Position numbers and translations under genes: made by a program. DNA of 64,000 bases from JBGANR01 sp044222225 (GTDB lineage Bacteria; Actinomycetota; Actinomycetes; Mycobacteriales; Mycobacteriaceae). This document shows positions 24,233-32,075 of the stretch, in pieces. The notes below the pieces were generated by a model. It saw only the letters and a list, made by a program, of their open reading frames with translations, ran no database searches and was not told the DNA's origin. Within the stretch, counting starts at the first letter, position 1. The number at the start of each line of letters is the position of its first letter. The stretch is taken from contig JBGANR010000004.1 of the NCBI GenBank assembly GCA_044222225.1, positions 124,001 through 188,000 of the forward strand, given 5' to 3'.

Positions 24233-25969
24233 TCAGGCTCCGTTCACAGGTGTGGGGTTCGTGGCGAGTTCCGCCACCACGGCGACGCACATCGACAGGG
24301 ACACCGCGCCGGCGTCCGGGGTGCCGACGCTCTTCTCAGCGAGCGGCCGGGCGCGGCCGACGCGGGGTCGCAGCTCGGCGGTGGCGAGGGCGGCCTCGTG
24401 GGCGACGCCGGCTGCGTCGGCCCAGGCCTGCGGCCAACTCGCTCCGGCACTCACCCCGGCGTCGAGCGCTGCGCAGAACGGTGCGAGGGCGTCGAGCATC
24501 GTCTTATCGCCCGGCCGCGCGCCGCCGAGGTCGACGAGGGCGTCGTGGCCGGCGCGGACGGCGTCGACGACGAGCCGATCGCCGGGCGTGCCGCTGTCGC
24601 CGAGCACGCGGCCCATCGCGGCGAGCGCCGCACCCCACAGCACGCCGGACGTGCCGCCGGCCTTCGCGGCCCAGGCGTCGCCGGCCGCGGCGAGCACGGC
24701 CCCGACGCCGCGGCCGGCCGCGACGGCCGTCGCCGCGGCCGCGCTGCCGGCGGCCGTGCCGCGCACCATGCCGCGGCCGTGATCGCCGTCGCCGGCGACC
24801 GCGTCGATCCGGCCCAGTTCGTGCTCGACCTCGGCCATCCGCCGGGCGATGGCGGCCAGGGCGTCGGCGGCGAACCCGCCGCAGCGCCGGGAGGCGTCGT
24901 CACCGGTCGGGGTCGGATCGGCGTCGGCCGCCTCGGCCGCGTGGACCTCGCGCCGCGCACCGTCCGCCCGGGTCACCGCGCCTTTCCGGTACGCCGGCGT
25001 GTCGGCGGGCGCGGTCCACAGGCGTTCGAGTTCGTCGTCGAGCCAGGTGACGGTTAGCGAGCAGCCGGCCATGTCGAGGCTCGTCACGAGCTCGCCGACC
25101 TCCGGTTCGACGACGGTGCACCCGGCGTCGGCGAGCAGTTCGGCGACCGTCTTCCAGACGACGAAGAGCTCCTCGTATTTCGTCCGGCCGAGGCCGTTGA
25201 GCAGCACCGCGACGCGGTCGCCCGCCCCCGCGGGCTTCTCGGCGAGGACGCCGGAGACGAGGACCTCGGCGAGTTCGGCGGCCGTCGGCAGCGGCCGACT
25301 CGCGACGCCGGGCTCGCCGTGGATGCCGAGGCCCAGATCCATCGTGCCGTCGGCGACGGTGAACAGCGGGTGGTCGGCGCCCGGCATGGTGCAGCCGTCG
25401 AAGGCGACGCCGAGCGTCCGGGTGGCGTCGTTGGCCGCATGCGCGACGCGCTCGACGTCGTCGAGGTCGTAGCCGAGCTCGGCGGCCGCACCCGCGCACT
25501 TGAAGACGACGACGTCGCCGGCGATGCCGCGCCGCTTGGCCGATTCCGCGGGCGACGCGCTGGCGATGTCGTCGGTGACGGCGACGTACCGCGCGTCGAT
25601 GCCCTCGGCGCGCAGCCGCTGCACGGCGAGGCCGAAGTTCATGACGTCGCCCGCATAGTTGCCGGTGGTGAGCAGCACTCCGGCGTCGCCGTGCGCCGCG
25701 CGGCCGACGGACGCCGCCTCGTGCGCGGACGGCGAGGTGAAGATGTTGCCGACGACGGCGCCGTCCGCGAACCCGGGCCCGACCACGCCGCAGAAGGCGG
25801 GGTAGTGCCCCGATCCGCCGCCGACGACGACGGCGACCTTGCCGGGCGGCGTCGCGGCGGCGCGCACGACGCCGCCGGGCACGGCCGCGACGTGGCGGCG
25901 GTTCGCGTCGAGGAAACCGGCGAGCATGTCCTCGGTGAACGTCGCGGGGTCGTTGAAGAGACGGGTCAT
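24233..25969 (-). CDS. Fused DhaK-DhaL kinase (erythrulose kinase-like)
   Basis: 578-residue ATP-dependent ketose kinase with DhaK (1-330) and DhaL (about 360-578) domains fused. DhaK motifs are GGGSGHYPAF (50-59) and TGNYAGDVMNF (102-112). In classical dihydroxyacetone kinases a substrate-bonding His lies in SSCHVPG; here the segment is DGCTMPG (191-197) with Thr194, a change I associate with the tetrulose kinases. DhaL shows the nucleotide-binding GDGDHGRGM (393-401) and KAGGTSG. It stops 1 nt before the RpiB-family start. A substrate of L- or D-erythrulose is inferred from context. Confidence 0.83.
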   Translation of the reverse strand: MTRLFNDPATFTEDMLAGFLDANRRHVAAVPGGVVRAAATPPGKVAVVVGGGSGHYPAFCGVVGPGFADGAVVGNIFTSPSAHEAASVGRAAHGDAGVLLTTGNYAGDVMNFGLAVQRLRAEGIDARYVAVTDDIASASPAESAKRRGIAGDVVVFKCAGAAAELGYDLDDVERVAHAANDATRTLGVAFDGCTMPGADHPLFTVADGTMDLGLGIHGEPGVASRPLPTAAELAEVLVSGVLAEKPAGAGDRVAVLLNGLGRTKYEELFVVWKTVAELLADAGCTVVEPEVGELVTSLDMAGCSLTVTWLDDELERLWTAPADTPAYRKGAVTRADGARREVHAAEAADADPTPTGDDASRRCGGFAADALAAIARRMAEVEHELGRIDAVAGDGDHGRGMVRGTAAGSAAAATAVAAGRGVGAVLAAAGDAWAAKAGGTSGVLWGAALAAMGRVLGDSGTPGDRLVVDAVRAGHDALVDLGGARPGDKTMLDALAPFCAALDAGVSAGASWPQAWADAAGVAHEAALATAELRPRVGRARPLAEKSVGTPDAGAVSLSMCVAVVAELATNPTPVNGA

Positions 25970-26028
25970 GGGAGTGCCCTTCGTGGCTGGATCGTGGACG
26001 GGCCGTCGGCGCGTGGCGACCGGCGGCG

Positions 26029-26802
26029 TCAGTGCATGTGGCTGCCGCCGTTGATGTCGACCGTCGCGCCGGTGAGGTAGGCGGCGTCCTCGCCGGACAG
26101 GAAGGTGATGACGGCCGCGATCTCCTCGGTGGTCGCGACGCGGCCGAGCGGAATCGACGCGGCGAGTGCTGCTTCGCTCTCATCGGTGGCGCCGACGCGG
26201 ATCGCGGTGTCGACGGCGCCGGGCGTCACGGCGTTGATCGTGACGCCCGAGTCGCCGAGCTCACGGGCGAGCGACTTGGTGAAGCCGAGGATCGCGGCCT
26301 TCGCCGACGAGTACGGCACCTTGCCGAAGACGCCGCCGCCGCGCTGCGCCGACACCGACGACATGGTGACGATCCGGCCCCAGCCGGCGTCGAGCATGCC
26401 GGGCAGGAACGCCTTCGTCACGAGATAGGTGCCGGTGGCGTTGACGGCCATCACCCGGTTCCAGAGGTCGAGCGTCGTGTCGAGGAAGGGGACGGGCGAG
26501 GTGATGCCGGCGATGTTCGCCAGCGCCCCGACGACCGGCAGTGCGCCGGCGGCGACCCGTGCCGCGACCGCGGCGTGCGCGGCGGTGACCGACACCTCGT
26601 CGGTGACGTCGACGGCGTGGCCGAAGGCCGGGACGTCGAACTCGTCGGCGATGCCGGCCGCGACGGCTGCGGACTTCTCACCGTCGAGGTCGAGGACGAC
26701 GACGGCCCAGCCCTCGCGGGCGTAGCGGCGGGCGACGGCCAGGCCGATGCCGCGATCGGACGTCGCGCCGGTGACGACGGCGGTGCGCTGGGTGGGGGAC
26801 AT
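26029..26802 (-). CDS. SDR polyol dehydrogenase
   Basis: 257-residue classical SDR. Motifs: TGATSDRGIG at 11-20 (with a two-residue insertion in the glycine loop), Ser149, Tyr164 and Lys168 in YSSAK, PGAVDTAIR, and the C-terminal VDINGGSHMH. Upstream of the kinase gene in the same direction, it could oxidise a tetritol (erythritol or threitol) to the tetrulose that the kinase phosphorylates. The upstream gap of 83 nt to the TIM-barrel gene has an AAGGAGTCCCC ribosome binding site. Confidence 0.82.
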   Translation of the reverse strand: MSPTQRTAVVTGATSDRGIGLAVARRYAREGWAVVVLDLDGEKSAAVAAGIADEFDVPAFGHAVDVTDEVSVTAAHAAVAARVAAGALPVVGALANIAGITSPVPFLDTTLDLWNRVMAVNATGTYLVTKAFLPGMLDAGWGRIVTMSSVSAQRGGGVFGKVPYSSAKAAILGFTKSLARELGDSGVTINAVTPGAVDTAIRVGATDESEAALAASIPLGRVATTEEIAAVITFLSGEDAAYLTGATVDINGGSHMH

Positions 26803-26885
26803 GGGGACTCCTTAGAAATAAGGGTGCGATCGGTCGTCGGCTGGTCGGAGCCGACGGGTATGGGTGACCACGTGCGGGAAATCGG

Positions 26886-27707
26886 CTAGAGCAGTGCGGT
26901 GACGAGGTCGGCGGCGCGCGCGGTGGCCGTCGGCCGCTCGTCGTTCGTGACGTCCCGGGTCTCCAGCTCGAGCGAGAACCGCCCCGCGTAGTCGGCGTCG
27001 GCGAGGGCCGCGAGCCCGGCGGCGAAATCGGCCTCGCCGTTGCCGAGGCTGCGGTTGATGTCGCCGCGGACGGCGTCGCGCAGGTGGACGTGGGTGATGC
27101 GCTCGGCGAACCGTGCGACGAAGTCGACCGGATCGGCACCCGAGGCGACGATGTGGCTGAAGTCCATGACGACGCCGATCGCGGCAGGCAGCCGGTCGGT
27201 GAGCGCGGCGGCGCGCTCGATGTCGTGGCACAGGCGGTGCAGGTGCAGCGTCTCGACCCACAGCTCGACGCCGCACGCGGCGGCTCGGTCGGCCGCCGCC
27301 GTCAGCCGGTCGGCGACGAGGTCGAGATCGGCCGGCAGCGCGTCGACGGGGGTGTGGTCGAGCGCGCCGCACGGCAGTACGAGCGCCTGCGCGCCGGTCG
27401 CGACGGCGAGTTCGAGAAGCATGTCGAGGTGCCGATCGGCGGCTTCGCGCGCGGCGGCGTCGATCGGGACGTTGAGGTCGCCGACGTCGCCGTTGATGGA
27501 ACGGACGCGCAGGCCCGAGGCCGTCGTCGTCGCGGCGACGGTCGAGACGGCGGCCGCGTCGAGGACGAACGGCACGTGGTCGCAGACGCCGGGCAGCGCG
27601 CCGAGGTCGATCTCGCCGAAGCCGAGGTCGCGGATCGTCACGAGGGCGGCGGACAGCGGCAGGTGCCGAAAACTGATGGTGGAGCAGCCCAGCCGGTGAT
27701 GGATCAT
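26886..27707 (-). CDS. TIM-barrel sugar-phosphate isomerase/epimerase
   Basis: 273-residue member of the AP-endonuclease-2 / xylose-isomerase-like TIM-barrel family. The metal-binding acidic and histidine residues appear in the expected order: WVETLHLH (about 158-165), MDFSHI (about 192-197), THVHLRD and LELETRD. The start ATG 27705-27707 is chosen for its GAGGAACGAGCG ribosome binding site; the longer frame has no such signal. First gene of the minus-strand tetrulose operon, reading from the operator region at 27765-27859. It may epimerise or isomerise the substrate; the exact reaction is unknown. Confidence 0.8.
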   Translation of the reverse strand: MIHHRLGCSTISFRHLPLSAALVTIRDLGFGEIDLGALPGVCDHVPFVLDAAAVSTVAATTTASGLRVRSINGDVGDLNVPIDAAAREAADRHLDMLLELAVATGAQALVLPCGALDHTPVDALPADLDLVADRLTAAADRAAACGVELWVETLHLHRLCHDIERAAALTDRLPAAIGVVMDFSHIVASGADPVDFVARFAERITHVHLRDAVRGDINRSLGNGEADFAAGLAALADADYAGRFSLELETRDVTNDERPTATARAADLVTALL

Positions 27708-27764
27708 CGCTCGTTCCTCGGTCGTCTCGGATGCTGTGGTCGAAGCCAACCTAGCTCAGTCGAC

Positions 27765-27810
27765 TGTTAACAGGCAACAGAAGACGAGAGATGAAGTCGA
27801 CTGTTGACAG
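27765..27810. promoter_or_regulatory. GntR-type operator sites 1 and 2
   Basis: TGTTAACAGGCAACA at 27765-27779 and a TGTTGACAG half-site at 27802-27810, between the divergent TIM-barrel and MFS genes. They share the TGTTGAC core of the palindrome at 27845 and of the repeat before the FadR gene at 31277-31315. Confidence 0.6.
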
Positions 27811-27844
27811 CGTGGTGTGTGCCGGTTCACACTGAGCCCGGCAC

Positions 27845-27859
27845 TGTTGACAGTCAACA
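27845..27859. promoter_or_regulatory. GntR-type operator site 3 (near-perfect palindrome)
   Basis: TGTTGACAGTCAACA, 24 nt before the MFS start: TGTTGAC and GTCAACA are exact inverse complements around one base. This is the best-conserved site of the divergent region and probably blocks MFS transcription when bound. Confidence 0.7.
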
Positions 27860-27882
27860 AACAGTGCGGAAGGGTGAAGACC

Positions 27883-29214
27883 ATGAGCGACGACGCTCTC
27901 ACGATGCGCGGCCCCGTCAGGGGCACACCCGAGGCGAAACGTGTCGCCGTCGGCTCCGGTGTAGGCGCAGTCATCGAGACCTACGACTTCATCGGCTTCG
28001 GCACAGCCGCGGCCCTCTACTTCGGCACCGCGTTCTTTCCCGGTGCCAGCTCCGTCGCGGGCACGCTGGCGGCGTTCGCGACGCTCGGCGTCGGCTTCGC
28101 GGCCCGGCCGATCGGCGGCGTCCTCGGCGGGCACCTCGGCGACAAGGTGGGTCGCAAGCCGGTGCTCGTCGCGTCACTCATCGTCATGGGCCTGGCGACG
28201 TTCGGCATCGGCCTGCTGCCCACCTACGAGCAGGTCGGCGTCGTGGCGCCGGTGTTGCTCGTCATCGTCCGCATCATCCAGGGGCTAGCGTTCGGCGCCG
28301 AGTGGGGCGGCGCGATCCTCATGAGTTACGAGCACGCGCCGTGGAAGGAGAAGGGCCGGTACACCGGCATCGTCCAGGCCGGCTTCCCGGTCGGCCTGCT
28401 ACTGGCCAACGTCGTGTTCCTCGTCAGCGTGCATCTGCCCGGCGACTGGGCGTGGCGGGTGCCGTTCCTCGCGAGCCTGCTGCTTGTCATCGTCGGCCTC
28501 GTCATCCGCTCCAAGGTGCCCGAGTCGCCGGTGTTCGAGGAGGTCAAGGAGTCGGGCCAGATCGTGGAGTCGCCGATCGTCGAGGTCATCAAGAGCGACT
28601 GGCGCAACATCCTGCGGGGCATCGGTCTGCGCATCGCGGAGACGGCCGGCTACGCGGTGTCGATCACGTACATGATCTCGTACCTGCACAGCGAGGGGCT
28701 CGCGTCGAAGACCGAGACGCTGACGGCGCTCTGCATCGCTTCGGCCATCGGCATCGGCGCGACGATGAGCTGGGCTGCGCTCACCGACCGGATCGGACGC
28801 CGGCCCGTCTACCTGTGGTCGTGCGGTTTCGCCGTCCTCTTCGGCGTCCCGATGTTCCTGCTCGTCAACACCGGACTCATGGTGTTCGTCGTCGCGGTCA
28901 TCGTCATCGCCTACGCGGTGTGCCAGAACTCGCTGGCCGGAGCGCAGGGCGCCTGGTTCCCGGAGCTGTTCACCGCGAAGACCCGCTCGTCGGGAGCGTC
29001 GCTGGCCTACCAGATCTCGGCGATGGTCTCCGGCTTCACGCCGTTCATCACGACGCTGCTGTTCCTGTCCTTCGGGTGGATCGGCCCGGCGCTGCTGTTC
29101 AGCACGTACGCGGCGATCGGGCTGTGGGCGGCGCTCATCACCCGCGAGACCTGGGGCCCGACCGAGCGTCGGCTCGCCGACGAGGCGCTCGCGGGAGTGT
29201 CCCGCGAGGGGTGA
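27883..29214 (+). CDS. MFS metabolite/proton symporter
   Basis: 443-residue transporter of the metabolite:H+ symporter branch of the MFS. About twelve membrane segments are visible. GHLGDKVGRKPVL (loop 2-3), FGAEWGGAILMSYEHAP (segments 4-5) and the mid-protein ALTDRIGRRPVYL are family hallmarks. The start ATG 27883 has GAAGGGTGAAGACC upstream; the longer frame would run through the operator. Divergent from the tetrulose operon and under the same operators, it is the likely importer of the tetritol or its acid. Confidence 0.85.
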   Translation: MSDDALTMRGPVRGTPEAKRVAVGSGVGAVIETYDFIGFGTAAALYFGTAFFPGASSVAGTLAAFATLGVGFAARPIGGVLGGHLGDKVGRKPVLVASLIVMGLATFGIGLLPTYEQVGVVAPVLLVIVRIIQGLAFGAEWGGAILMSYEHAPWKEKGRYTGIVQAGFPVGLLLANVVFLVSVHLPGDWAWRVPFLASLLLVIVGLVIRSKVPESPVFEEVKESGQIVESPIVEVIKSDWRNILRGIGLRIAETAGYAVSITYMISYLHSEGLASKTETLTALCIASAIGIGATMSWAALTDRIGRRPVYLWSCGFAVLFGVPMFLLVNTGLMVFVVAVIVIAYAVCQNSLAGAQGAWFPELFTAKTRSSGASLAYQISAMVSGFTPFITTLLFLSFGWIGPALLFSTYAAIGLWAALITRETWGPTERRLADEALAGVSREG

Positions 29215-29236
29215 TCCGACGGTCCGCACCTAGGAC

Positions 29237-29309
29237 TTCCCAAACGTCCGGCTGAGCGGGACGCGGCGGCGATATATGCCGCGGCGCCGCGCTCAGCCGG
29301 ACATCCGGG
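29237..29309. terminator. Dispersed palindrome, copy 4
   Basis: Arms 29237-29270 and 29279-29309 pair (CGTCCGGCTGAGCGG against CGCTCAGCCGGAC, with outer TCCC/GGGA) around GATATATGCC. It lies 22 nt past the MFS stop and before the transketolase pair; terminator function is likely but not proven. Confidence 0.65.
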
Positions 29310-29350
29310 ACGCCGACACCACCATCCGCACGATTTTCCGAGGGGGAGAG

Positions 29351-30259
29351 ATGACCACCACCATGTCCGGGGAGCCCGGCGCCGAGCGTCGCGAACGCGT
29401 CGCCGCGGCGGCGTACCGCATGCGCCGGCATGTGCTCGACATGGGCGAGGCGCAGGGACAGGGCTACGTCGGTCAGGCGCTCGGCGCCGCCGACATGTTC
29501 GCCGCCGTCTACGCCGACCAGTTGCGATTCCGCGCCGACGATCCGCAGTGGGCGGGACGCGACCGCTTCCTGCTCTCGACCGGGCATTACGCGATCGGCT
29601 TCTACGCGGCCGTCGCCGAGGCCGGCATCATCGGCGTCGACGAGCTGGCCACCTACGGCGCCGACGAGTCCCGGCTGCCGATGTCCGGTATGGCGACGTA
29701 CACGCCGGGCATGGAGATCTCGGGCGGCTCGTTGGGACACGGCCTGCCGATCGGCGTCGGCGTGGCGCTCGGACTGCGGCACAAGGGCAGAGCGAACCGG
29801 ACGTTCGTCTTCCTCTCCGACGGCGAGCTCGACGAGGGGGCGACCTGGGAGGCCGCGATGGGGGCGAGTCACCACCGTCTCGGTCACCTGACGGCGATGG
29901 TCGACATCAACGCGCTGCAGGCCGACGGTCCGACCGCGGGCGTGTTGCGCACCGAACCCGTCGCCGACAAGTGGGCGGCGTCCGGCTGGTTCGTCCGGCG
30001 CGTCGACGGCAACGACATCGGGGCCCTGCTCGAGGCGTTCGACGCCGTCGCCGCACAGGCCCGGCCGGACGGGCCGCCGTCGGTCGTGCTGTGCGACACC
30101 CGGATCGGACGCGGCGTGCCGCTGCTCGAACAGCGGGAGAAGGCGCACTTCATGCGCATCGGCGCCGACGAATGGCAGACCTGCCGCGACCAGCTGGCCG
30201 CGGGGCGCCATTCCTGGGTCGATTCCGCAAGCTCCATCTCTGAGGAGGGTGACCGATGA
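29351..30259 (+). CDS. Transketolase-like N-terminal subunit
   Basis: 302-residue thiamine-diphosphate-binding half of a split transketolase. It carries the diphosphate/Mg motif SDGELDEG (156-163) in place of the usual GDGE..EG, and SGGSLGHGLPIGVG (124-137). The STGHYA segment (76-81) replaces the usual SKGHA. The C-terminus ends in VDSASSISE, encoded by a copy of the 30-bp repeat. The ATG follows GAGGGGGAGAG. It overlaps the C-subunit start (ATGA). It might take C2 units to erythrose 4-phosphate from the neighbouring tetrulose pathway; this is inference. Confidence 0.82.
   Translation: MTTTMSGEPGAERRERVAAAAYRMRRHVLDMGEAQGQGYVGQALGAADMFAAVYADQLRFRADDPQWAGRDRFLLSTGHYAIGFYAAVAEAGIIGVDELATYGADESRLPMSGMATYTPGMEISGGSLGHGLPIGVGVALGLRHKGRANRTFVFLSDGELDEGATWEAAMGASHHRLGHLTAMVDINALQADGPTAGVLRTEPVADKWAASGWFVRRVDGNDIGALLEAFDAVAAQARPDGPPSVVLCDTRIGRGVPLLEQREKAHFMRIGADEWQTCRDQLAAGRHSWVDSASSISEEGDR
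30217..30243. repeat. Relative of the 30-bp repeat
   Basis: 27 nt matching 15534-15560 with two mismatches, located at the 3' end of the transketolase N-subunit gene, 13 nt before the start of the next gene. Same frame and encoded peptide type as at 15.5 kb. Confidence 0.55.
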
Positions 30260-31233
30260 GCAGGCTACGGACGTCGGCGATGATCGCGTCGTTCGCCGAC
30301 GAGGGACAGAAGACGACGCCGGCCCCGTTCGGGCACGCCCTCGTCGCGGCGGCGCGGGAGGACGAGCGGATCGTCGGACTGACGGCCGACCTCGGCAAGT
30401 ACACCGACATGCACGTCTTCGCCGAGGCGTTCCCCGAGCGCTTCTTCCAGATGGGCATGGCCGAGCAGCTGCTGTTCGGCGCCGCCGCCGGGATGGCCGA
30501 GACGGGCCTCGTGCCGTTCGCGTCCACCTACTCGGTGTTCGCGGCGCGACGCGCCTACGACTTCATCTGCCTCGACGCCGCCGAGCCGAACCTCAACGTC
30601 AACATCGTCGGCGGCCTGCCCGGACTGACCACGGGGTACGGCCCGAGTCACCAGGCCACCGAGGACGTCGCGATCTTTCGCGGCATGCCGAACCTGACGA
30701 TCGTCGACCCGTGCGATTCCGTCGACGTCGAACAGGCGGTGCCGCAGCTCGCGGCCAGTCCCGGCCCGACGTATCTGCGGCTGCTGCGGGGTCGGGTGCC
30801 GACGGTGCTCGACGAGTACGACTACCGCTTCGAGCTGGGCAAGGCCAAGGTGCTGCGGCCGGGCGCCGACGTCGTGTTCGTCTCCAGCGGGCTCATGACG
30901 ATGCGCGCGCTGCAGGCCGCCGAGCGGTTGGCGGTGCACCGCGTCGACGCGGGCGTCGTGCACACCCCGACACTCAAGCCGTTCGACGCCGCCACCGTGC
31001 TCGCCGAGGTCGATACCGGCCGGCTCGTCGTCACCTGCGAGAACCACACCGTCGTCGGCGGGCTGTTCGAGACGGTGGCGTCGGCCGCGGTGCGCGCCGG
31101 CGTCGCGGCGACGATCGTGCCGGTCGGGCTGCCGGACGAGTTCCTGGCCGCCGGTGCGCTGCCGACACTGCACGAGCGCTACGGGCTGTCGACGGACCGC
31201 GTCGTCGAGACGGTGCTGCGGAACCTGGGCTGA
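30256..31233 (+). CDS. Transketolase-like C-terminal subunit
   Basis: 325-residue second half of the split transketolase (pyrimidine-binding and C-terminal domains). Motifs: ADLGKYTDMHVFAEAFPERFFQMGMAEQ (about 45-72, with the catalytic glutamate in GMAEQ), ASTYSVFAARRAYDFI, GLPGLTTGYGPSHQATEDVAI and TCENHTVVGGLFE. It is coupled by a 4-nt overlap to the N-subunit. The same two-gene arrangement recurs at 44881-46694 in the inositol region, with only moderate similarity by eye. Confidence 0.83.
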   Translation: MSRLRTSAMIASFADEGQKTTPAPFGHALVAAAREDERIVGLTADLGKYTDMHVFAEAFPERFFQMGMAEQLLFGAAAGMAETGLVPFASTYSVFAARRAYDFICLDAAEPNLNVNIVGGLPGLTTGYGPSHQATEDVAIFRGMPNLTIVDPCDSVDVEQAVPQLAASPGPTYLRLLRGRVPTVLDEYDYRFELGKAKVLRPGADVVFVSSGLMTMRALQAAERLAVHRVDAGVVHTPTLKPFDAATVLAEVDTGRLVVTCENHTVVGGLFETVASAAVRAGVAATIVPVGLPDEFLAAGALPTLHERYGLSTDRVVETVLRNLG

Positions 31234-31276
31234 GTGCCGCCCCGCTGAACAGGGCATCCGTGGCGTACCCGCGTAC

Positions 31277-31315
31277 GATTCGACTGTCGACGGAGGTCCT
31301 GTCGACAGTCGAATC
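31277..31315. promoter_or_regulatory. 15-bp inverted repeat, FadR-type operator
   Basis: Perfect 15-bp arms (GATTCGACTGTCGAC, 31277-31291, and its inverse complement 31301-31315) around a 9-bp spacer. Located 40 nt before the FadR-type gene at 31355, with ACTGT(C/T)GAC in common with the operators at 27.8 kb. Confidence 0.7.
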
Positions 31316-31354
31316 GTTCGCGTACGCGCCGTCGTGCGCACTGAGGGGGCCGGC

Positions 31355-32023
31355 ATGGTGCAGGAGCGGGGCTCGCTGCTTCGTCTGGAGAAGACGAGCC
31401 TGCGGCAGCAGGCGCTGACGGCGCTGCGCCGTGCGATCACGAGCGGCGAGCTTCAGCCGGGCACCCACCTCGTCGAGACCGAGCTCTCGGAGGCGCTGAG
31501 CATCAGCCGCGGCACGCTGCGGGAGGCGATGCGTCAGCTGCAGCAGGAGGGGCTGATCTCGGCCGGTGATCGCGGCCGGCTGTCCGTGCGGCACCTCGAC
31601 ACCAAGGAGGTGCGGGACATCTTCGCGGTGCGGGCGGCGCTCGAATCGCTGGCGGCCGGCGAGCTGTGCGGCCGCGCCGACCGCGCCGAGATCATCGCGG
31701 CGCTGCGGGAGGCCGTCGACGACATGCGCGAACGCGAGAGCAGCGATCTCGACGCCCGGATCGAGGCCGACCTCGACTTCCACCGGACGCTGTGCCGGCT
31801 GTCGGGCAACGAGACGCTGGTGCATTCGTGGACGTCGTTGGAGGGCAACATCCGCATGTCGATCATGTGGGCGGGCCAGGAGAAGGCGGTGCGCAACATG
31901 GACGCCACTCGGCACGTCGAGATCGTCGACGCCATCGAGTCGGGCGACGCGGCGAAGGCGGCCGAGGCCGTCGTCGGCCATATGGCGGCGGCGGCCGACA
32001 CGTTGGTCGCCGAAGCCGTCTGA
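31355..32023 (+). CDS. GntR-family (FadR/FCD-type) regulator
   Basis: 222-residue regulator. Winged helix at about 12-75 (LRQQALTALRRAITSGELQPG, LSEALSISRGTLREAMRQLQQEGLI) followed by the FCD ligand domain (FAVRAALESLAAGEL, DLDFHRTLCRLSGNETLVHSW, RHVEIVDAIESGD), whose metal-binding Asp and His residues are visible. The ATG has GAGGGGGCCGGC upstream. The inverted repeat in front of it and the matching sites at 27765-27859 imply that it controls itself and the tetrulose operon. A truncated paralog of its C-terminus lies at 34109-34288. Confidence 0.88.
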   Translation: MVQERGSLLRLEKTSLRQQALTALRRAITSGELQPGTHLVETELSEALSISRGTLREAMRQLQQEGLISAGDRGRLSVRHLDTKEVRDIFAVRAALESLAAGELCGRADRAEIIAALREAVDDMRERESSDLDARIEADLDFHRTLCRLSGNETLVHSWTSLEGNIRMSIMWAGQEKAVRNMDATRHVEIVDAIESGDAAKAAEAVVGHMAAAADTLVAEAV

Positions 32024-32075
32024 GCGGCGCGAATACGAATCACGGCCTGCCAGGCCCGCTCCGGAGTCGTGTCGA

